Of a DNA stretch of 5,283 nucleotides, positions 1-5,283 are shown one piece after another. The stretch is taken from contig JAUYQT010000752.1 in assembly GCA_030697085.1 (NCBI GenBank), positions 1 through 5,283 of the forward strand. Direction: 5' to 3'. The stretch comes from Azonexus sp. Lineage in GTDB: Bacteria > Pseudomonadota > Gammaproteobacteria > Burkholderiales > Rhodocyclaceae. Positions within the stretch are counted from its first letter, which is position 1. Every line of letters begins with the position of its first letter. A model generated the notes under the pieces. The model had not been told where the DNA came from and made no database searches. It saw nothing but the letters and a program-made list of their open reading frames with translations. Both the position numbers and the translations under genes were made by a program.

Positions 1-299
1 TTGAACATCAACTGGCTGAGGATATTGAGGAAATTTTTCTGGTCCGCGTTCCACAATTCCCCTCCAGCCGGGCCTGGGGCGATTTTCCCATTGAGAATAG
101 CGTCGAATACACCGCACGGGTGCCGCAGGATCCCGCACAACAGAAAATCATTCCTGTCCCAGCGCGCCCATTTCCCGATCATTTGCGCGATCCATATACG
201 CCCGCCGAGCCGCCGCTGCGTTCCGATTACGCCGTTGTTGCCTGGGGGCTGACGATTGTTGTGCTGATTCTGGCCATCCTGGGCTGGCTCTTGGCATAA
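1..299 (+). CDS. ABC transporter substrate-binding protein (SBP_bac_5-like), C-terminal end only, with C-terminal membrane helix
   Basis: This is the 3' end of a gene that begins before the window. The reading frame starts with the codon at base 3 and ends at TAA 297-299, giving 98 visible residues. The visible part has a globular-looking tail (residues 1-45), then a proline-rich, poorly structured stretch (about 43-72, with PVPARPFPDH and PYTPAEPP). It ends in an uninterrupted hydrophobic helix (about 77-98) that runs to the last residue. No domain signature of a binding protein is visible here. The assignment rests on position: the gene sits 7 bases upstream of a DppB-type permease in a Dpp/Opp-type operon, where the family 5 binding protein normally lies. 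A C-terminal helix would tether the protein to the inner membrane, unlike the usual free periplasmic protein. Alternatively it could be another membrane-anchored protein co-transcribed with the transporter. The frame and the helix are secure; the function is probable. Confidence 0.68.
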   Translation, partial: EHQLAEDIEEIFLVRVPQFPSSRAWGDFPIENSVEYTARVPQDPAQQKIIPVPARPFPDHLRDPYTPAEPPLRSDYAVVAWGLTIVVLILAILGWLLA

Positions 300-306
300 T
301 CCGCCT

Positions 307-1284
307 GTGCTCGCCTATATCGTCCGTCGTCTCCTTTACGCCATCCCGATTCTGATTGGGGTGAATCTGATCACCTTCGCTTTGTTTTTCGTCGTTAACA
401 CGCCGGATGACATGGCGCGCATGCAGCTTGGGGTGAAGCGGGTGACGCCGGAGGCGATTGAAAAATGGAAGGTCGAGCGTGGTTACGACAAACCGTTGTT
501 GATCAATGCGCAGGCAAGCGGCATGGCAACGCTGACCGACACGGTTTTTTTCCAGAAATCGGCGCTGATGTTTGTCGGTGATTTCGGCCGGGCCGAAGAT
601 GGCCGCGATATTGCCCGCGAAATCAGCGCCCGCATGGGGCCGTCGCTGGCCATCGCGCTGCCAACGTTCATCCTCGGCTTGTTTGTTACGGTGACATTTG
701 CACTGACGCTGGCTTTTTTCCGTGCCACCGCCTTCGACTTTTGGGGCGTCGTGTTGTGTGTGGCGATGATGTCGATTTCCGGCTTGTTTTACATCATCGG
801 TGGGCAATATCTGATCAGCAAAGTTTGGCGGCTGGTGCCGATTTCTGGTTTTGGCGATGGGCTTGATGCCTGGCGTTTTCTTGTTTTGCCGGTGCTGATC
901 GGTGTCGTTTCCGGCATTGGCTCCTCGGCGCGCTGGTATCGCACCATATTTCTTGAGGAGGTCGGCAAAGATTACGTACGCACGGCGCGGGCCAAGGGCT
1001 TGCCGGAAACCATCGTTTTCTTCCGCCATGTGCTGCGCAATGCGATGATTCCAATCCTGACGGGTGTCGTTGTCGTTATTCCGCTGCTCTTTATGGGCTC
1101 GCTGCTGACTGAATCTTTTTTCGGCATTCCCGGATTGGGCAGCTACACGATTGACGCGATCAATGCCCAGGATTTCGCCGTGGTTCGCTCGATGGTCTTC
1201 ATTGGTTCGCTGCTTTATATCGTTGGCCTGATCCTGACCGATATTTCCTACACTTTGGTCGATCCGCGGATTCGCTTCGCATGA
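307..1284 (+). CDS. Peptide/nickel-type ABC transporter permease, DppB/OppB family
   Basis: This is an integral inner-membrane permease of 325 residues, the usual length for DppB/OppB. It should form half of the translocation channel. The N-terminus (MLAYIVRRLLYAIPILIGVN) is the classic family opening. It is followed by a first helix (about 11-30), a periplasmic loop ending in the GDFGR segment (91-95), and helices near 113-139, 144-170, 187-207, 246-269 and 293-315. The cytoplasmic EAA loop that docks on the ATPase is clear at 222-245 (DYVRTARAKGLPE followed by FFRHVLRNAMIP). The segment ESFFGIPGLGSY (269-280) and the C-terminal LVDPRIRF are also family hallmarks. GTG at 307 is chosen because it gives the canonical N-terminus. 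It lies 7 bases after the upstream stop, and no Shine-Dalgarno sequence is visible, so translation is probably coupled to the preceding gene. The substrate is unknown; peptides are most likely by family. Confidence 0.93.
   Translation: MLAYIVRRLLYAIPILIGVNLITFALFFVVNTPDDMARMQLGVKRVTPEAIEKWKVERGYDKPLLINAQASGMATLTDTVFFQKSALMFVGDFGRAEDGRDIAREISARMGPSLAIALPTFILGLFVTVTFALTLAFFRATAFDFWGVVLCVAMMSISGLFYIIGGQYLISKVWRLVPISGFGDGLDAWRFLVLPVLIGVVSGIGSSARWYRTIFLEEVGKDYVRTARAKGLPETIVFFRHVLRNAMIPILTGVVVVIPLLFMGSLLTESFFGIPGLGSYTIDAINAQDFAVVRSMVFIGSLLYIVGLILTDISYTLVDPRIRFA
1281..1284 (+). other. ATGA stop/start overlap coupling the two permease genes
   Basis: The ATG of the DppC-type gene (1281-1283) overlaps the TGA of the DppB-type gene (1282-1284). 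A second in-frame ATG follows directly at 1284. No Shine-Dalgarno sequence is visible in the preceding 15 bases, so re-initiation by terminating ribosomes is the likely way the second permease is translated. Such coupling would favour equal amounts of the two channel subunits. Confidence 0.8.
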
Positions 1285-2783
1285 TGAGGTTTCAGGTCAT
1301 TATTCTCTGGTCGGATGTGCTGATCTGGTTGCTGGTCGCCGGCAGCATCGGCCTCGTTGCATTGATTGCCAAAAATCCGCCGCTGCTCGCAGCCTGGCGG
1401 CGAGTCGGGTCGAACCGCGTCGGTATGGCCTCCGCCGTTGTCCTGCTGGCTTTTATTTTGATCGGCCTGCTCGATTCGCTGCATTACCGCGCACAACTGG
1501 AAAGCAAGCCGGGGCAACCGGCTATTTATGCCGTCGAGGTGCTTTCGGTATTCGATGCGCTGCTTACGCCACTGCGCACGCACAATGAAAAAACTTACTC
1601 AAAACCCTTCGCTACTCGCCTTTATGCCAAGGAAACAATTGATCTGCCGGGGCAAGGTTCGGTGCGTGATTACCCACGGTTGAAATACGGCGGGGCGCAT
1701 TTGGGCACACTGGAAAGTGAGCTTGCGGCGGATGTTGGCACGACGGCCTTTCGGGCTGCTGCGCTGGCATTGCTTGTTTGGCTGGCCGTGGCGGGCGGGG
1801 TTTCACTAGCCGTTGGGCGGGGGGCTGACGGGGCTTCGTCGGGCGAGCTTTCACGCGCAGCTGGAACGCCAGCGACCATTGAAACAACGGCTGGCTCCAG
1901 GACCATCGAGGCAACTGCCGGCTCCAGGATCAACGGCTCAGGATGGCAAAAAATCTGGCGAGGCGAAACCGCTTTTGCCTGGAATGCGGTGCTGATCATG
2001 CTTGGTTTGTTGCTGCTGGTTGGCATGCCGCTGTTTTCGCTCTCCGGCCAATATCACGTCTTCGGCACCGACAAGGTTGGTCAGGACGTGCTTTATCAGG
2101 TGCTGAAAAGTGTACGCACGGGCTTGATCATCGGCTTGCTGACAACCTTGGTGATGCTGCCGATGGCTGTGCTGCTGGGTATCATTGCCGGTTATTTTCG
2201 CGGCTGGGTCGATGACTTGATTCAGTATATTTACACCGTACTTAGCTCGATTCCCGGCGTGTTGCTTATTGCGGCAGCCGTGCTGATGATGCAGGTCGTC
2301 ATCGATACGCATCCGGAATGGTTTTCTACCGCCGCCGAGCGTGCCGATCTGCGCCTGCTCGCCCTCTGCTTCATCCTTGGCATTACCAGTTGGACAGGGT
2401 TGTGCCGCCTGTTACGCGGCGAAACCCTGAAGCTGCGTGAGCTGGAATACATTCAGGCGGCGCAGGCGTTTGGCGTTTCCAACAAGCGGATCATTATTCG
2501 CCACATTTTGCCAAATCTGATGCACATCGTGATCATTGCGCTGGTCATGGATTTTTCCGGGCTGGTGCTGGCCGAGGCAGTGCTTTCCTATGTCGGTATT
2601 GGTGTCGATCCGAGCATGACCAGCTTCGGCACGATGATTAACAGCGCCCGTATGGAACTGGGCCGCGAGCCGGTCGTTTGGTGGTCGCTGGCCGCAGCAT
2701 TTAGTGCGATGTTCATTTTGGTTCTCGCGGCCAATATATTTGCCGATGCAGTGCGCGATGCCTTTGACCCGAGAGCGGCATGA
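1281..2783 (+). CDS. Enlarged peptide-type ABC transporter permease, DppC/OppC family, with extra N-terminal helices
   Basis: This is the second channel-forming permease. At 500 residues it is far longer than the roughly 300 usual for DppC/OppC. The C-terminal core is standard. FGTDKVGQDVL (261-271) matches the family LGTDxxGRDvl segment, and core helices lie near 280-304, 312-340, 357-376, 413-436 and 467-489. The EAA loop is at 389-411 (EYIQAAQAFGVSNKR, then HILPN), and the protein ends VRDAFDPRAA. The N-terminal half is unusual. It has an extra first helix (about 11-30), then an OppC_N-like helix (47-64) preceded by basic residues K31, R40, R41 and R46. A periplasmic insert of about 90 residues follows (65-156), then a helix (157-179), a Ser/Gly/Ala/Thr-rich linker (180-234) and another helix (235-255). 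The positive charges place the linker in the cytoplasm and keep the core topology consistent, with about nine helices in all. The linker carries a tandem 9-residue repeat. The frame is intact throughout, so this is an elaborated permease and not a frameshift artefact. Confidence 0.92.
   Translation: MMRFQVIILWSDVLIWLLVAGSIGLVALIAKNPPLLAAWRRVGSNRVGMASAVVLLAFILIGLLDSLHYRAQLESKPGQPAIYAVEVLSVFDALLTPLRTHNEKTYSKPFATRLYAKETIDLPGQGSVRDYPRLKYGGAHLGTLESELAADVGTTAFRAAALALLVWLAVAGGVSLAVGRGADGASSGELSRAAGTPATIETTAGSRTIEATAGSRINGSGWQKIWRGETAFAWNAVLIMLGLLLLVGMPLFSLSGQYHVFGTDKVGQDVLYQVLKSVRTGLIIGLLTTLVMLPMAVLLGIIAGYFRGWVDDLIQYIYTVLSSIPGVLLIAAAVLMMQVVIDTHPEWFSTAAERADLRLLALCFILGITSWTGLCRLLRGETLKLRELEYIQAAQAFGVSNKRIIIRHILPNLMHIVIIALVMDFSGLVLAEAVLSYVGIGVDPSMTSFGTMINSARMELGREPVVWWSLAAAFSAMFILVLAANIFADAVRDAFDPRAA
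1875..1928 (+). repeat. Tandem 27-bp repeat (two units) inside the DppC-type gene
   Basis: Two adjacent 27-base units, 1875-1901 and 1902-1928, differ at 5 positions. They encode TIETTAGSR (residues 199-207) and TIEATAGSR (208-216). Four of the five differences are silent. A short degenerate remnant (INGSG, with GGCTCAGGA at 1935-1943) follows. The repeat lies in the predicted cytoplasmic linker between two extra helices. It contributes two of the three AGG arginine codons in the gene. It is probably a replication-slippage expansion of a tolerant linker; no protein-binding role is apparent. Confidence 0.85.
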
Positions 2784-2874
2784 TCAATCAATCCAGATGC
2801 GGCAGTGTGGCGCTCTTTAAAACAATAAGCTTTACCTTTTTCTGCAGCGCTGTGCCTCGGTATTGCCAAATCTG

Positions 2875-4863
2875 ATGCCTGATTCACTCCTTTCCGTCAA
2901 AAATTTCCGCCTCGGTTTTACGACCGGGCGCCAGACGCTTGCTGCGGTCGACGGCATTTCCTTCGCCATTTCTGCCGGCGAAACCTTTGCGTTGCTTGGT
3001 GAGTCCGGTTGCGGCAAGTCGGTTACCGCACAAGGCATCATGCGTCTCTTGCCGAGCGCCGGCCGGATTCTTGACGGCCACGTTGAGCTTGATGGTGAGG
3101 CGTTGTTGAGCTTGCCGGAAGCCGACATGCGGCGGATCCGTGGCGGTCGTATGGCGATGATTTTTCAGGAGCCGGCGACCAGTCTGAATCCCGTACTGAC
3201 AGTGGGTAGGCAGATCAGCGAAGTGCTCGAACGCCATCGTAATCTGCAGGGCGAAGCCGCCATCAAACGCATGCTTGAACTGCTACGCCAGGTCGGCATT
3301 GCTGACCCGGAACGGCGCCTCGGCGAATATCCCTTTCAACTTTCTGGCGGCATGAAGCAGCGCGTGATGATTGCCATCGCGCTCGCCGGTGAGCCGCAGT
3401 TGCTGATCGCCGATGAGCCGACGACGGCGCTCGATGTCACAGTTCAAGCGCAAATTCTCGATCTGCTCGCCGGTTTGCAGGCTGAGCGCGGCATGGGCAT
3501 GTTGTTGATTACGCATGATCTCGGCGTAGTCGCCCGCATGGCGCACCGTATCGGGGTGATGTACGCCGGCGAACTGGTCGAAGTGGCCAGCCGTGAAGCC
3601 TTTTTTACCCAGCCGCGCCATCCGTATACCCAGGCTTTATTTGCCGCTTTGCCGGAGATTTCCCGGCGTGGCCTCAAACTAACGACAATTCCCGGTCAAG
3701 TGCCGACGCTATCGGCGATGCCGGCTGGCTGCCGCTTCGCTGAACGCTGCACTCATGTCATGGCGCAATGCCGTAGCGTTTCGCCCGACTGGCGTGAACT
3801 TGGCGCCGGCCATTTTGTTCGCTGTCATTGGCACGGCGAGGCCTCTGATCTCGTTGCCACCGGGCACGCCATCACCGACTTGAATATTGAGCCGAGTCGC
3901 CCCTTTCTCGAAATGAACGATTTGAAAGTCCATTTCCCGATTCGACACGGTCTGTTTCAACGCACCGTTGGCTATGTTCGTGCGGTCGACGGCGTTTCGA
4001 TGGCCATTTCTGCGGGCCGCACGCTGGCCCTGGTCGGTGAATCCGGCTGCGGCAAAACGACTGTCGGCAAGGCTTTATTGCAACTGATTAAACCGACTGC
4101 CGGTAGCGTCAAACTGAGCGGTAACGAGTTGGTTGGCATGAAGCCGAAACGACTGCGCGCAGTGCGGCGTCACATGCAGATGGTCTTTCAGGACCCTTTC
4201 GCCTCGCTCAACCCGCGTATGCGAGTCGGTGAAATCATTGCCGAAGGCATGGCCGCACTGACGCTGAAGGCGGATACAAATGCCCAGCGTGAAGCGGTTT
4301 TTGCCTTGCTCAAACAGGTCGGCTTGCCCGAGGAAGCCGTTGGACGATACCCACATGAGTTTTCCGGTGGGCAGCGCCAGCGCATCGCGATTGCGCGTGC
4401 TCTGGCGGTGCAACCCGAGCTATTGATTTGCGATGAACCGACCTCGGCGCTTGATGTCTCGGTGCAAGCGCAAATTCTCAATCTGCTGAAAACACTGCAG
4501 GAAGAACTGGGCGTTGCCTACCTGTTCATTACCCATAATTTTGCGGTGGTCGACTATTTGGCACATGACGTGGCGGTTATGTACCTCGGCCGAATTGTTG
4601 AACAGGGCAGGGCGGACGAGGTGTTGCGTTCGCCACAGCACCCTTACACGCAAGCCTTGCTCTCGGCGGTTCCTGTGCCACGGCTTGAGGCGCATCGTTC
4701 AGTGATTCGCCTGCCCGGTGAAACGCCATCGCCGGCAAATCCACCGCCGGGTTGCCATTTTCATCCACGTTGCCCGCAGGCGATGGCGGTTTGCCAACAA
4801 CACTACCCAGAAGGCCGCAGCGTTTCAGTGTCGCATACGGTCAACTGCCATTTGATTGCTTAA
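2875..4863 (+). CDS. Fused tandem peptide ABC transporter ATP-binding protein (DppD-DppF type)
   Basis: This single polypeptide of 662 residues carries both cytoplasmic ATPases of the importer. Module 1 has Walker A GESGCGKS (42-49), Q-loop Q98, signature LSGGMKQR (156-163), Walker B LLIADEPTTALD (176-187) and H-loop H214. Module 2 has Walker A GESGCGKT (388-395), Q-loop Q439, signature FSGGQRQR (496-503), Walker B LLICDEPTSALD (516-527) and H-loop H554. All catalytic residues are present in both halves, so both should hydrolyse ATP. Each module ends in an oligo_HPY extension with the RHPYTQAL/QHPYTQAL motif and four cysteines (286, 292, 299, 317 and 627, 633, 640, 658). Such cysteines bind a [4Fe-4S] cluster in characterised DppD-type proteins. 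A linker near 322-343 joins the halves. ATG at 2875 is preferred because it gives a typical family N-terminus. TTG at 2863 would add four residues, and an in-frame stop at 2818-2820 limits further extension. Neither start has a clear ribosome binding site. The gene follows the permeases after 91 bases. Confidence 0.95.
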   Translation: MPDSLLSVKNFRLGFTTGRQTLAAVDGISFAISAGETFALLGESGCGKSVTAQGIMRLLPSAGRILDGHVELDGEALLSLPEADMRRIRGGRMAMIFQEPATSLNPVLTVGRQISEVLERHRNLQGEAAIKRMLELLRQVGIADPERRLGEYPFQLSGGMKQRVMIAIALAGEPQLLIADEPTTALDVTVQAQILDLLAGLQAERGMGMLLITHDLGVVARMAHRIGVMYAGELVEVASREAFFTQPRHPYTQALFAALPEISRRGLKLTTIPGQVPTLSAMPAGCRFAERCTHVMAQCRSVSPDWRELGAGHFVRCHWHGEASDLVATGHAITDLNIEPSRPFLEMNDLKVHFPIRHGLFQRTVGYVRAVDGVSMAISAGRTLALVGESGCGKTTVGKALLQLIKPTAGSVKLSGNELVGMKPKRLRAVRRHMQMVFQDPFASLNPRMRVGEIIAEGMAALTLKADTNAQREAVFALLKQVGLPEEAVGRYPHEFSGGQRQRIAIARALAVQPELLICDEPTSALDVSVQAQILNLLKTLQEELGVAYLFITHNFAVVDYLAHDVAVMYLGRIVEQGRADEVLRSPQHPYTQALLSAVPVPRLEAHRSVIRLPGETPSPANPPPGCHFHPRCPQAMAVCQQHYPEGRSVSVSHTVNCHLIA

Positions 4864-4887
4864 CTCAGCCGCTGAGCTTTATCTTCT
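4864..4887 (+). terminator. Possible weak terminator hairpin between convergent genes
   Basis: Immediately after the ATPase stop codon lies an inverted repeat: CTCAG (4864-4868), a 3-base loop CCG, and CTGAG (4872-4876). On the plus strand it is followed by the T-rich stretch CTTTATCTTCT. On the minus strand the stem can be extended to seven pairs with one G-U, but no U-tract follows, and it lies just past the mltD stop. The short stem and broken T-run make it a weak candidate. Its place in the 15-base gap between two convergent stops is the main support. Confidence 0.35.
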
Positions 4888-5283
4888 GGATGATTTGACC
4901 ACTTGCCTGGCGGTGCCTCGGGGGACGTATTTTGATGATTTATTCTGGGTTTGTTTGGCGGCTCGGGGTTCAATAATTCTGGGCGCCGTCATGTTTTCCA
5001 GGTTTGCCAGGTCGATCGCCCCAAAGCCCGCCGGCACAAGAATCGCCGAGCCATGCATAACTGAAACTCTGGGATGTAGCCCATTTGCCTCGTACAACTC
5101 GGTCAGCGTGATGCCAAAACGTGCGGCCACCTTGCTGATTTTCTCGCCCGCCTTGATCGTGTAAGCCTGCCATTTAGTCAGCGGTGCGGTGTACTTTTTG
5201 AGATTGTTCTGGAAAATCTGGAGTTTGTCTTCAGGAATAACCACGGCTGAGTCGCGCATGATGACCGGCCGATTGTGTGACGG
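4879..5283 (-). CDS. mltD: MltD-like membrane-bound lytic murein transglycosylase, C-terminal end with LysM domain
   Basis: The gene starts beyond the right edge of the window and runs leftward to the stop at 4881-4879, leaving 134 visible residues. The reading frame is open to the edge. The visible part begins PSHNRPVIMRDSAVVIPEDK, which resembles the region of MltD that precedes its LysM repeats, where an extended strand reads out as a 'valine-isoleucine-pro' segment. A LysM peptidoglycan-binding domain follows at about 39-86, with YTIKAGEKISKVAARFGIT, LYEANGL and ILVPAG matching the family pattern. A basic, Lys/Arg-rich tail of about 27 residues (108-134) closes the protein. The catalytic SLT domain would lie outside the window, so transglycosylase activity is inferred from family resemblance. 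Another LysM-containing wall hydrolase is possible. The gene is convergent with the transporter operon and is presumably transcribed independently. Confidence 0.8.
   Translation of the reverse strand, partial: PSHNRPVIMRDSAVVIPEDKLQIFQNNLKKYTAPLTKWQAYTIKAGEKISKVAARFGITLTELYEANGLHPRVSVMHGSAILVPAGFGAIDLANLENMTAPRIIEPRAAKQTQNKSSKYVPRGTARQVVKSSRR

Noticed and set aside
1..252. Plus-strand frame from TTG at base 1 (83 codons)
   Set aside because: It is out of frame with the continuous coding sequence that ends at 299 in a clean membrane helix. Its product is Pro/Arg-rich with no coherent domain.
148..1029. Long minus-strand open frame of 293 codons opposite the DppB-type gene
   Set aside because: The product is rich in His, Gln, Arg and Asn with no recognisable domain or membrane segment. 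It lies wholly antisense to a clear permease gene and the end of its upstream neighbour, so it is a composition shadow.
1943..2215. Alternative plus-strand frame inside the DppC-type gene, suggesting a frameshift in the linker
   Set aside because: The main frame stays open and gives family-typical sequence on both sides (helices, FGTDKVGQDVL, EAA loop). The alternative product is a Cys/His/Arg-rich shadow.
2797..2820. Seven-codon frame (MRQCGAL) in the gap before the ATPase, reminiscent in length of the microcin C heptapeptide precursor
   Set aside because: It has no ribosome binding site, no maturation enzyme gene nearby and no sequence similarity to that peptide. A frame of this length is expected by chance.
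2831..2866. Possible promoter before the ATPase gene (TTTACC and TATTGC boxes)
   Set aside because: The spacing between the boxes is about 24 bases, too long for a standard sigma-70 promoter, and both boxes match poorly.
4856..5164. Plus-strand frame of 102 codons downstream of the ATPase
   Set aside because: It lies opposite the MltD-like LysM coding region, overlaps the ATPase end, and has no recognisable domain.

Overview
The window looks like ordinary chromosomal DNA from a Gram-negative proteobacterium, most likely a betaproteobacterium of the Rhodocyclales type (Dechloromonas/Azonexus-like). That assignment is an inference from the moderately GC-rich coding style, the GTG/TTG-tolerant starts and the general look of the proteins. 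No rRNA or other marker gene is present to confirm it. Coding density is very high. I see no tRNA, rRNA, CRISPR array, insertion sequence, phage gene or replication origin.

Bases 1-4863 hold the distal part of one plus-strand operon for an ABC importer of the peptide/nickel (Dpp/Opp, PepT) family. In order it contains the C-terminal end of a solute-binding protein that finishes in a transmembrane helix (1-299), a DppB-type permease (307-1284), an enlarged DppC-type permease of 500 residues (1281-2783), and a tandem ATPase that fuses DppD-like and DppF-like halves in one polypeptide (2875-4863). The first three genes are packed with a 7-base gap and a 4-base ATGA overlap. A 91-base gap precedes the ATPase. 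Together these would make a complete importer: periplasmic capture, a two-permease heterodimer channel and a covalently linked ATPase pair. The substrate cannot be read from the sequence; peptides are the default guess.

Bases 4879-5283 hold the 3' end of a convergent minus-strand gene. It encodes the LysM-containing C-terminus of an MltD-like membrane-bound lytic murein transglycosylase. Only 15 bases separate the two stop codons, and a small inverted repeat fills most of that space.

I found no convincing novel defence, mobile or RNA system. The features most worth a second look are the remodelled DppC permease (extra helices, a periplasmic insert and a cytoplasmic linker containing a 27-base tandem repeat), the membrane-anchored binding protein, and two cysteine quartets with identical spacing in the ATPase fusion.
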